Source: Chamaesiphon sp. (lineage in GTDB: Bacteria > Cyanobacteriota > Cyanobacteriia > Cyanobacteriales > Chamaesiphonaceae). Taken from it: a stretch of DNA of 8,764 bases. The stretch is from assembly GCA_026786125.1 (NCBI GenBank), contig JAJAYU010000097.1, forward strand, positions 1 to 8,764, written 5' to 3'. Positions 1-5,555 of the stretch are shown here, in pieces. The stretch's first letter is position 1; each line of letters starts with the position of its first letter. The translations under genes and the position numbers were made by a program. Under the pieces are notes generated by a model. It saw nothing but the letters and a program-made list of their open reading frames with translations, did no database searches and was not told the origin of the DNA.

Positions 1-744
1 CAGCAGCACACCGCGAATCGCCCGCCAATAGTCTGGGACTTTACCAATATCTACCCATTCAAAATCCATCGGGATGGCGTAGAAGGGAGCGTCGATTTCG
101 ACCAATTTCGGGAACAATTGACCACCGATGTCATACTCGACTTCAGAAGGAATGTAATTAAATACTTCTGGCTCAAAGATGTAAATACCTGTGTTGATAT
201 TTGTACTAAGGGCTTCTGCTACAGTTGGTTTCTCTTGGAAGGCTTGGACTCTGCCATCCTCATCAGTTACAACTACCCCATAACTAGAAACCTCTTCACG
301 GGGTACAGATTTAGTCACAATAGTTGCTAGAGAACCTTTCTCTCGATGCCACTTTACCGCAGCAGTGAGGTCGAGATCGATCAGGGCATCACCACACAAC
401 ACCACGAAGGTATCATCAAAGAAGGGATAGAAATCCTGAATTCGCCGCATCCCGCCAGCCGAACCCATCGCTTGTCCTTCGAGTTCGCCATCCTCACGAA
501 TTGTCCCTTCAAATGAATAGGCAATTTGCACCCCAAATCTCTGCCCATCGTGGAAATAACTTTCGATTTCCTTGGCAAGATGGCTGACATTGACCATGAT
601 TTCGGTGAAGTCATGCTGCTTGAGCAAATCCACCAAAAACTCCATGACTGGCTTATGTAGAATCGGAATCAGGGGTTTGGGAATGGTATAGGTAATTGGT
701 TGCACGCGGGTACCTTTACCAGCGGCTAAAATCATTGCTTTCAT
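1..744 (-). CDS. Sugar-1-phosphate nucleotidyltransferase (mannose-1-phosphate guanylyltransferase-like), C-terminus cut by window edge
   Basis: The frame is open from the ATG at 742-744 to the left edge, giving 248 residues without a stop. It belongs to the family that joins a sugar 1-phosphate to an NTP to make an NDP-sugar and pyrophosphate in the cytoplasm. The signature LAAGKGTRVQPIT lies at residues 6-18 with the IPKPLIPI segment just after it. GSAGGMRR at about 94-101, the metal-binding aspartate in CGDALID (D119), EKP at 171-173, NTGIY at 184-188 and the second metal site in WVDIG (D232) complete the catalytic domain. The missing part is probably a left-handed beta-helix C-terminal domain, since cyanobacterial relatives run to roughly 390 residues. 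The opening MKAMILAAGKGTRV resembles proteins annotated as mannose-1-phosphate guanylyltransferase. The nucleotide and sugar used cannot be read from sequence, and glucose-1-phosphate uridylyl or thymidylyl transfer remains possible. No clear Shine-Dalgarno precedes the start. Confidence 0.9.
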   Translation of the reverse strand, partial: MKAMILAAGKGTRVQPITYTIPKPLIPILHKPVMEFLVDLLKQHDFTEIMVNVSHLAKEIESYFHDGQRFGVQIAYSFEGTIREDGELEGQAMGSAGGMRRIQDFYPFFDDTFVVLCGDALIDLDLTAAVKWHREKGSLATIVTKSVPREEVSSYGVVVTDEDGRVQAFQEKPTVAEALSTNINTGIYIFEPEVFNYIPSEVEYDIGGQLFPKLVEIDAPFYAIPMDFEWVDIGKVPDYWRAIRGVLL

Positions 745-810
745 ATTAAATCTTATATGCTTAAAATCTCTGTTTTATAGCAATCGCCAATGTGATGATA
801 TTCTAACCCC

Positions 811-836
811 ATTGGTAACTGTTATATCTACTGTAA
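811..836 (-). promoter_or_regulatory. Copy 1 of a shared upstream element, 67 bp before the nucleotidyltransferase start
   Basis: Read on the minus strand this is TTACAGTAGA, then seven extra bases, then GTTACCAAT. The same sequence with one mismatch and without the seven-base spacer is found at 1760-1778 ahead of scpA. It overlaps a perfect 6-bp inverted repeat (CTGTTA at 819-824, TAACAG at 834-839, nine-base loop). It may be a regulator site or a promoter remnant. The function is inferred only from the repetition. Confidence 0.3.
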
Positions 837-887
837 CAGCGATCGATTATCACCTGTACCAGTCAGATCCCCCTTTTGAGTGGATTG

Positions 888-1730
888 TTAGTTCATGTCT
901 ACCGATTCTTGATGCAGTCGTCGAATTTTAAGAGTTTGATAAAATTCGGCTTGTTCTAGCTCAACTTTAGATTGAGCCGATAATAGTAATAGTGCCCAGA
1001 AAACACCCACTCGATCGTGATTTGCCCCAAAAACTTGTCCTGGCGCGGGGGGGAATTTGGCAGACCACAGATCTACTAAGTCTTCTAGCGTCCAAAAATC
1101 TGTTTCGCTGGTATAGGTGACTAGAAAGTCGGCGACGAGTGCCGCCATTTCGGTCAGATTCTCATCGTGAGCTAGTCCGGCGATTGTTTCTGTGGCTTGC
1201 TTGACGGACATTGCTTTACCCTTGAGGGCACGGCGGCGCACTTTAGGTTCGGCAATTTTATCAGCAATTTGGCGGAGTTGCTGGATCAGATCTTGGAGTG
1301 TAACCGGACGAGTTTTGGGTGGGGGAGAACTGAGACGGCGACGAATATGTTTTTCTAAATTACGCGGCAATCCAGATGTGGTAATCATTTCAAAGTCCAG
1401 ATCTTCTTCGATAAAGTCAAAGTCTTCGGCTTGAGATTGGCTCTGCTCGAGACTTTGGGCTTTGAGTAAAACCAGCATTGCCGCCCATAAGAACGCTTGT
1501 CCTGACTGGGAAAGATTGGCTTGTTTGTGGGCGAGAGTTGCGTCAGCTTGGAGTGGGAGTTTACTCAAATGTAGATCGATCGCATCGATTACTTTAACAT
1601 CCCAAGGATTGATTTCGCCTCGCTGGGCAAGATCGATCAGCATGGCAATTCCCATCTGGGCGAGAGTGTGGGGATCGACTTGAGGTTCGACTGGCGGGAA
1701 GGTGCTTTCCCGTTGTGGGGTTGATACCAT
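888..1730 (-). CDS. scpA: Segregation and condensation protein A (ScpA, kleisin)
   Basis: ScpA is the kleisin that bridges the SMC heads and, with ScpB, forms the bacterial condensin that organises and separates chromosomes. Of 280 residues, about 20-57 hold the N-terminal helical region with the family pattern LIDLAQRGEINPWDVKVIDA (about 31-50), which contacts the SMC neck. QAFLWAAMLVLLKAQSL follows at about 78-94. An acidic linker (about 101-114, EDFDFIEEDLDFE) precedes a basic, proline-containing middle. The C-terminal winged helix, including GVFWALLLLSAQSKVELEQAEF at about 242-263, binds the SMC head. The first ~20 residues are low-complexity and variable in the family. The start at 1730 has no strong ribosome-binding site. 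No scpB or smc is in view, which is common in cyanobacteria, where these genes are scattered. The flanking sugar genes suggest no functional link. Confidence 0.9.
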   Translation of the reverse strand: MVSTPQRESTFPPVEPQVDPHTLAQMGIAMLIDLAQRGEINPWDVKVIDAIDLHLSKLPLQADATLAHKQANLSQSGQAFLWAAMLVLLKAQSLEQSQSQAEDFDFIEEDLDFEMITTSGLPRNLEKHIRRRLSSPPPKTRPVTLQDLIQQLRQIADKIAEPKVRRRALKGKAMSVKQATETIAGLAHDENLTEMAALVADFLVTYTSETDFWTLEDLVDLWSAKFPPAPGQVFGANHDRVGVFWALLLLSAQSKVELEQAEFYQTLKIRRLHQESVDMN

Positions 1731-1759
1731 GATGAAGATTTCAGTGTAGATGCAGCTTA

Positions 1760-1778
1760 ATTGGTAACTCTACAGTAA
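1760..1778 (-). promoter_or_regulatory. Copy 2 of the shared upstream element, 29 bp before scpA
   Basis: On the minus strand this reads TTACTGTAGAGTTACCAAT. It matches 811-836 over all 19 positions with one substitution, apart from a seven-base insertion in the other copy. Both copies lie in the same orientation shortly upstream of a gene start, which is why a regulatory role is suggested. A dispersed short repeat is the alternative. Confidence 0.3.
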
Positions 1779-1827
1779 ATTCAGCCTAATTCATGTTGCA
1801 CAATCGGATATTTTGTGATTTAGATCG

Positions 1828-2841
1828 TTAACAGATCAATTGTTTGACTGGTTGAGGATTGGCAACTAGGTGTTTTTCCCAAGCCAAAGCTGTTTGCACA
1901 ATTAAATCGAGGTCGTTGAACCGAGGTTTCCAACCGAGGATTTCGGTAATTAGATCGGCTCCAGCAATCACACAGGCAGGGTCTCCAGCCCGTCGTGCAG
2001 CCTCGATCACCGTAAAATCAACACCGGAGATCTGTTTGACCTTTTCGATCACTTGACGGACGCTGTAGCCCTGTCCATAGCCACAATTGAGGATCTGACT
2101 GGTAGCATCAGATTGATCGAGATAGATTAGTGCGTCCAGATGCGCTCTCGCCAAATCGTCCACATGGATATAGTCCCGAATCCCTGTCCCATCTGGTGTG
2201 TCAAAATCAGTCCCAAAGATACTCATCTGGGAAATTTTACCCAGTGCAGCATCACAAGCAGCGGCAATCAGGTGGTGCGCTGGCTGCGTTTTGCCCAAGC
2301 TACCAGAAACTTCCGCACCAGCGACGTTAAAGTACCGCAGGATCACATATTTGAGATCGGATGCCAGGGCGTAGTCCCGAATAATCCGTTCGCTCATTAA
2401 CTTGGAGCTACCGTAAGGATTGAGGGGTTCAGGGATCGTAGCTTCGGTAATTGGATTGGCGGTTGGCTGTCCATATACCGCCGCAGTACTGGAAAATATG
2501 AATTTATTGACTCCAAATTGCTGGCAGCAGTGGAGCAGATTTAGGGCATTAGCAGTGTTATTACTATAATAATCCAGCGGCTTGAGCACGGACTCAGGCA
2601 CAGAAATACTTGCTGCGAAGTGTAAAACTGCATCAAAATCGTGTTCGGCGAAAACTTGTGTGAGCTGCTGTCGATCGGCTAAATCACCTACAACTAATTT
2701 ACCATAAGTAATATTTTTGGTATTCCCCGTTGAGAGATTGTCGTAAACAACAATATCGTAGCCAGCTTCACCTAATTGTTTGATCGTGTGAGAGCCAATG
2801 TATCCGGCACCACCAGTAACTAAAATTTTATGCTTCTTCAT
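1828..2841 (-). CDS. galE: UDP-glucose 4-epimerase
   Basis: GalE interconverts UDP-glucose and UDP-galactose in the cytoplasm with tightly bound NAD. Galactose units for exopolysaccharide and lipopolysaccharide come from this reaction. The 337-residue length is typical. The NAD-binding Rossmann motif GGAGYIGSH is at residues 10-18, with YDNLSTG at about 33-39 and GDL at 52-54. The extended short-chain dehydrogenase triad is visible as SST at 117-119, Tyr143 and Lys147 in YGSSK. RYFNVAGA at 169-176, RDYIHVDDLA at 222-231 and RRAGDPA at 283-289 match the substrate-binding part of the family. The start at 2841 puts the Rossmann motif at the normal distance from the N-terminus. Minus-strand neighbours are scpA (97 bp downstream) and an unknown coiled-coil gene upstream. 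With the nucleotidyltransferase at 1-744 it forms a loose nucleotide-sugar group. The exact sugar specificity (UDP-Glc or UDP-GlcNAc) is inferred from overall similarity. Confidence 0.95.
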   Translation of the reverse strand: MKKHKILVTGGAGYIGSHTIKQLGEAGYDIVVYDNLSTGNTKNITYGKLVVGDLADRQQLTQVFAEHDFDAVLHFAASISVPESVLKPLDYYSNNTANALNLLHCCQQFGVNKFIFSSTAAVYGQPTANPITEATIPEPLNPYGSSKLMSERIIRDYALASDLKYVILRYFNVAGAEVSGSLGKTQPAHHLIAAACDAALGKISQMSIFGTDFDTPDGTGIRDYIHVDDLARAHLDALIYLDQSDATSQILNCGYGQGYSVRQVIEKVKQISGVDFTVIEAARRAGDPACVIAGADLITEILGWKPRFNDLDLIVQTALAWEKHLVANPQPVKQLIC

Positions 2842-2924
2842 CGAATCGGGTTGTGTAAGTTGTTATGCCTATAATACCCAATTATCTAAGCTGACCCGAA
2901 CACTTCAGTAGCCAGAACCAAAAA

Positions 2925-3371
2925 CTACTTCCAACGGTTGGCTAATAACTGTTCTTCTAGAGCCGCGATCCGATTGTAAGCAGCAGTTAGTTGGGCTGTG
3001 AGTCGCTGAATTTGAATTTGCGGAGCCAAATCTTGCTCTTTGATCTGGCGGTGACTAATTTCTACACCGCTACTATCAATCAAAATATCTTGCTGGGCAA
3101 TGATCCATTCGGTCGAATCTTGCCGATAATTAGAATTATTAGCCGGATCTAGATCGCCATTCCGGTGGTGACTAGAGCTATCTTGCCGCAGTCGTCGATT
3201 TTTGCCGCCGACGAGCTGGACATCTTCACGATTGAGTAGATGTTTGATCGATGTCTCTTCGCCACCAACTACCTGAGCATCTAAATCTCGTGCGGTTTCA
3301 CGCGCAAGCATCTGATACACTCGATCGATCTTGTGTGTCAGCGCACTAATTTGTTGTTGAATTGATTCCAT
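2925..3371 (-). CDS. Conserved-looking cyanobacterial protein of unknown function with terminal coiled coils
   Basis: I do not recognise a named family. The 148 residues have helical, heptad-like ends: MESIQQQISALTHKIDRVYQML at the N-terminus (about 1-22, given here in outline only) and a C-terminal stretch at about 117-145 with QRLTAQLTAAYNRIAALEEQ. The centre (about 30-100) is polar, rich in Ser, Asn, Asp and Arg, and probably disordered. It has two similar short pieces, AQVVGGEE at 32-39 and VQLVGGKN at 51-58. There is no signal peptide, membrane segment or cysteine. The C-terminal helix feels familiar from cyanobacterial hypothetical proteins, but that is memory and not a search. It is upstream of galE on the same strand (83 bp gap) and divergent from the bilin lyase (110 bp). 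A role as an oligomeric adaptor or scaffold would fit the layout, without direct evidence. Confidence 0.75.
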   Translation of the reverse strand: MESIQQQISALTHKIDRVYQMLARETARDLDAQVVGGEETSIKHLLNREDVQLVGGKNRRLRQDSSSHHRNGDLDPANNSNYRQDSTEWIIAQQDILIDSSGVEISHRQIKEQDLAPQIQIQRLTAQLTAAYNRIAALEEQLLANRWK

Positions 3372-3481
3372 TCTTATCCCAAAATAACTTTGCCCAATCT
3401 TAGATACTAAATCAATATTTGTTGACTTACTGCTGAATCATTTAACTTTTGCTAACAATTGCGGTGCTAATTATTAATTAA

Positions 3482-4111
3482 ATGCTAGAAATTCAAGACT
3501 TCTTTTCAGCTTGCGTGGGTACCTGGAAAACCGAGCGGACTTATCATTACCCTCTACACAACGAGGTTGAACGTTCCTATACTGAATTTAACGTAGGCAC
3601 ATTAGCAGCCGCAGAAAAATCTCAAATTTTTTCATCTTTCTTACCGCTTGGGAGTATTGCAGATTCGAGCGAGATTGATCGATTTCCAGGATTTACGATC
3701 GGTTTTAATACCGTATCCGAAAAAGGCGATCGAGTGGCGATGAATCTTAAAGCTTTATTCGTACCTGAAAGATCAATTATTGCACCCCATCTGTTGGCGA
3801 TCGATCCCCTGGCACCAGCCATGCCATTGGCGGCTGAAGTCCTCGACACTACCGAAATAATTCGCGGCTTCTATCTCCGCGATGAAGGTTATTCGGAAAC
3901 AGGGGCGATTACTGGACGATTTACCTACTTACCCAGTCGCCAAACCCTAGAACTTGTCACATATTACAGTCGATCGGTCGCCGTAGATCAGTTGCGGCTA
4001 ATCTCCCCCACATCCCGCCTCCGCACGATCGTAACCTATCAACGCCCTCAACCAGGGGAAGTACCGACAGTGATTAATTTAGTCGGGTTTGGATTGGAAC
4101 AGAAGTCTTAA
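3482..4111 (+). CDS. Phycobiliprotein bilin lyase-like protein, CpcS/CpeS family
   Basis: Proteins of this family are ten-stranded beta barrels (calycin-like) that carry a phycobilin and attach it to a cysteine of a phycobiliprotein subunit in the cytoplasm. The 209-residue product opens with DFFSACVGTWKTERTYHY (6-23), matching the FF...G-W-xxxRT-YHY start of the family. It ends with the conserved strand LRLISPTSRLRT (171-182), comparable to the SPxLRLRT motif of CpcS/CpeS. The middle is more divergent and the protein is somewhat longer than the usual 170-200 residues, so it may be one of the less-studied paralogues and not the main Cys-84 lyase. Its target subunit cannot be told from sequence, and no phycobiliprotein gene is nearby. 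The AT-rich leader before ATG 3482 lacks a Shine-Dalgarno. Even so, the start places the FF motif at the right distance. Confidence 0.72.
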   Translation: MLEIQDFFSACVGTWKTERTYHYPLHNEVERSYTEFNVGTLAAAEKSQIFSSFLPLGSIADSSEIDRFPGFTIGFNTVSEKGDRVAMNLKALFVPERSIIAPHLLAIDPLAPAMPLAAEVLDTTEIIRGFYLRDEGYSETGAITGRFTYLPSRQTLELVTYYSRSVAVDQLRLISPTSRLRTIVTYQRPQPGEVPTVINLVGFGLEQKS

Positions 4112-4156
4112 GACGGGGGACGGGGAGACTGGGGAATAATTTATCCACCATCCACC
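4112..4156. repeat. Tandem heptamer repeats in the lyase/pdxH junction
   Basis: GACGGGG occurs twice in perfect tandem (4112-4118, 4119-4125), followed by ACTGGGG at 4128-4134. ATCCACC then occurs twice in tandem (4143-4149, 4150-4156). Short tandem heptamers in intergenic DNA are a known trait of many cyanobacteria (STRR sequences). ACTGGGG is the complement of CCCCAGT, which I recall as one of the described STRR heptamers. The tract fills almost the whole 47-bp gap between two convergent genes. Confidence 0.6.
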
Positions 4157-4158
4157 AT

Positions 4159-4797
4159 TCAAGGTGCTAACCTGTCAATCTGCCATTTCCCCTCAACTAA
4201 TTGATAGCGTAACCTGTCGTGGAGCCGACTGGGGCGACCTTGCCAAAATTCTATTTCTTGGGGCACAACTCTTACACCGCCCCAGTGTGGCGGTTTAGGA
4301 ATTTGGCGATCTTGGTATTCAACTTCCAGTTGTTGGAGTTTTTGTTCGAGGATTGATCGATCTTCAATCACGGTACTTTGCTCCGAAGCCCAAGCACCGA
4401 GCTGACTACTAGCTGGACGGCTGTGAAAATAGCCTGTAGCCTCTGATTCTGACACAAACTCGACCTTACCCTCAATTCGGACTTGACGCTCCAAATCGCC
4501 CCACAGGAACACTAGAGCGGCATGAGGACAATTTTGGAGTTCGACACCTTTTTGGCTATTGTAATTGGTGTAAAATACAAAGCCTTGATCGTCAAAATCT
4601 TTTAGCAGCACAATTCGCGCCGAAGGTTTACCCTCCGCTGTTACTGTCGCCACTGTCATCGCATTTGGCTCCAAGATATCCGCAGCCACCGCCTGCTCGA
4701 ACCAGAGCTTAAATTGCTCGAATGGATTAGCAACAATATCTGATTTTAGTAATCCAGCCTGGGTATAGTTTTTGCGTAAGTCAGCGATCTTAGTCAT
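4159..4797 (-). CDS. pdxH: Pyridoxamine 5'-phosphate oxidase
   Basis: PdxH is an FMN flavoprotein that oxidises pyridoxine or pyridoxamine 5'-phosphate to pyridoxal 5'-phosphate, in vitamin B6 synthesis and salvage. The 212 residues match the family end to end. MTVATV at 47-52 begins the split-barrel core. RIVLLKDF at 61-68 and FYTNYNSQKG at 75-84 contact FMN phosphate and ribose, and WGDLERQVRIEG at 99-110 forms the dimer and flavin interface. The C-terminal block has WGGVRVVP at 172-179, EFWQGRPSRLHDR at 183-195 (Arg191 and His193 in the substrate-binding RLHDR), and the hallmark ending W...RLAP. The N-terminus begins MTKIADLRKNYTQAGL, the usual LRxxY opening, which supports the start at 4797. 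It is convergent with the bilin lyase and divergent from the pterin dehydratase (99 bp). Nothing is missing. Confidence 0.97.
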   Translation of the reverse strand: MTKIADLRKNYTQAGLLKSDIVANPFEQFKLWFEQAVAADILEPNAMTVATVTAEGKPSARIVLLKDFDDQGFVFYTNYNSQKGVELQNCPHAALVFLWGDLERQVRIEGKVEFVSESEATGYFHSRPASSQLGAWASEQSTVIEDRSILEQKLQQLEVEYQDRQIPKPPHWGGVRVVPQEIEFWQGRPSRLHDRLRYQLVEGKWQIDRLAP

Positions 4798-4807
4798 AAA
4801 TTAGTGG

Positions 4808-4821
4808 ACTTAGTTCTAAGT
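4808..4821. promoter_or_regulatory. Perfect dyad ACTTAG-TT-CTAAGT just upstream of pdxH
   Basis: A 14-bp dyad with 6-bp arms and a 2-bp centre lies 11-24 bp before the pdxH start codon, inside the pdxH/pterin-dehydratase divergent region. Its size suits a dimeric repressor overlapping the pdxH ribosome entry or promoter region. No known regulator was matched, and chance is possible in AT-rich DNA. Confidence 0.25.
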
Positions 4822-4896
4822 TTTGTAATTAAGTTAGTTGCTTTTAACAGCGAAATTGCTTAGATTTTAAGTGTAGCTTTCAGGCAGAGATTAGTC

Positions 4897-5244
4897 ATGG
4901 CAGATCTAGTACAACAAGAGTGTATTCCTTGTCATGGTGGCGAAGCGGCGATTACCGCCGCTGAAATTGCCGTATTTCAACCACAAATTCCTGACTGGTG
5001 CCAATATCAAGTCAATGGCGAAGATCGGATCGAGCGTGTCTATAAATTTAAGGACTTTAAAACTGCGATTGCTTTTACGAATACAGTAGGCGATATTGCC
5101 GAAGCCGCCGCACATCATCCTGCACTCCTCACCGAATGGGGCAAAGTCACTGTGACTTGGTGGACGCATACAGTCAATGGACTGCATCTCAATGATCTGA
5201 TTATGGCAGCAAAAACCGACGATTTGGCTAAACAATTTGGCTAG
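4897..5244 (+). CDS. Pterin-4a-carbinolamine dehydratase (4a-hydroxytetrahydrobiopterin dehydratase)
   Basis: The enzyme dehydrates 4a-hydroxy-tetrahydropterin to the quinonoid dihydropterin, recycling pterin cofactor after aromatic hydroxylation. The 115-residue protein carries the full active-site signature: E69-x3-H73-H74-P75-x5-W81-x9-H91-x8-D100, read from EAAAHHPALLTEW and THTVNGLHLND. The N-terminus has a C9-x2-C12 pair in CIPCHGG, which recurs in one bacterial subgroup. ATG at 4897 is preceded by GGCAGAGA, a plausible ribosome-binding site. It is divergent from pdxH and 87 bp upstream of the small membrane protein on the same strand. No phenylalanine hydroxylase is in view. Many cyanobacteria keep this dehydratase without that partner, so the role may be pterin or molybdopterin-related, which is inference. 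Confidence 0.94.
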   Translation: MADLVQQECIPCHGGEAAITAAEIAVFQPQIPDWCQYQVNGEDRIERVYKFKDFKTAIAFTNTVGDIAEAAAHHPALLTEWGKVTVTWWTHTVNGLHLNDLIMAAKTDDLAKQFG

Positions 5245-5271
5245 AGTACTTACTGGTGATAGTATTTATCT

Positions 5272-5308
5272 CAATTTTAGGGTTAGTCAATTCGATCGAT
5301 TAAAATTG
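5272..5308. repeat. AT-rich inverted repeat between the pterin dehydratase and the small membrane protein
   Basis: CAATTTTA at 5272-5279 is matched by its exact complement TAAAATTG at 5301-5308, with a 21-base loop containing a CGATCG site. There is no run of T after it, so it is not a standard terminator. It could still reduce read-through from the upstream gene or shape the leader of the downstream pair. Confidence 0.25.
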
Positions 5309-5331
5309 TTAACTTGGAGTGTAATTATCCA

Positions 5332-5553
5332 ATGATTTTAATTTGCTCTATTCTGGCTTGGGGGATGACGCTGACTATTTTATGGACAGTTTTCTGTCAA
5401 CTCCAGTCAGGGTTTGGCAGGATCAAGCGATTGCACCAGGTTCCTTGTCATAAGTGCAAATATTTTACCAACAGTCATCATCTCAAATGTACTATTAATC
5501 CCCACATTGCCTGTTCAGAGGCAGCGATAAATTGTGGGGATTATCAACCTTAA
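5332..5553 (+). CDS. Small one-helix membrane protein with a five-cysteine cytoplasmic domain, function unknown
   Basis: From ATG 5332 the product is 73 residues. A TTG six codons upstream (5314) is open too, but TTGGAG there looks like the ribosome-binding site, with GGAG 12 bases before the ATG. Residues 2-22 form one hydrophobic helix (ILICSILAWGMTLTILWTVF). It is followed by GRIKRLH, whose positive charge predicts that the C-terminus stays in the cytoplasm. The tail has C39, C42, C53, C61 and C68 in the order CxxCKYF, LKC, AC, NCGDYQP. The spacing suggests a metal site or redox thiols. I recall similar CxxCKYF...CGDY proteins in cyanobacteria as uncharacterised, but cannot verify. Its stop codon lies 2 bp before the ATG of the RNA ligase, so the two are probably co-translated. 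Confidence 0.78.
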   Translation: MILICSILAWGMTLTILWTVFCQLQSGFGRIKRLHQVPCHKCKYFTNSHHLKCTINPHIACSEAAINCGDYQP

Positions 5554-5555
5554 CT

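Noticed and set aside
1192..1683. Plus-strand ORFs opposite scpA
   Set aside because: Shadow frames of ScpA, with composition typical of antisense translation.
2130..2400. Two overlapping plus-strand ORFs inside galE
   Set aside because: They are antisense to well-conserved GalE motifs and encode low-quality sequence with no family features.
2846..2899. TCGGGT/ACCCGA inverted repeat between galE and the coiled-coil gene
   Set aside because: Only six pairs around a 42-base loop and no T-tract, so it is too weak to call a terminator.
3422..3477. TTGACT and TTGCTA as -35 boxes for the bilin lyase
   Set aside because: Neither has a good -10 box at proper spacing that leaves a leader before ATG 3482.
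4906..5235. 109-residue minus-strand ORF opposite the pterin dehydratase
   Set aside because: It lies fully antisense to a gene with an intact catalytic signature. It is an open shadow frame.
5314..5331. TTG start for the small membrane protein
   Set aside because: The TTGGAG here is better read as the ribosome-binding site for ATG 5332, and the hydrophobic helix begins right after that ATG.
5532..5555. TTG start giving the RNA ligase eight more residues
   Set aside because: It overlaps the end of the small membrane protein, and the extra residues MWGLSTLT match nothing in the family. ATG 5556 is better.
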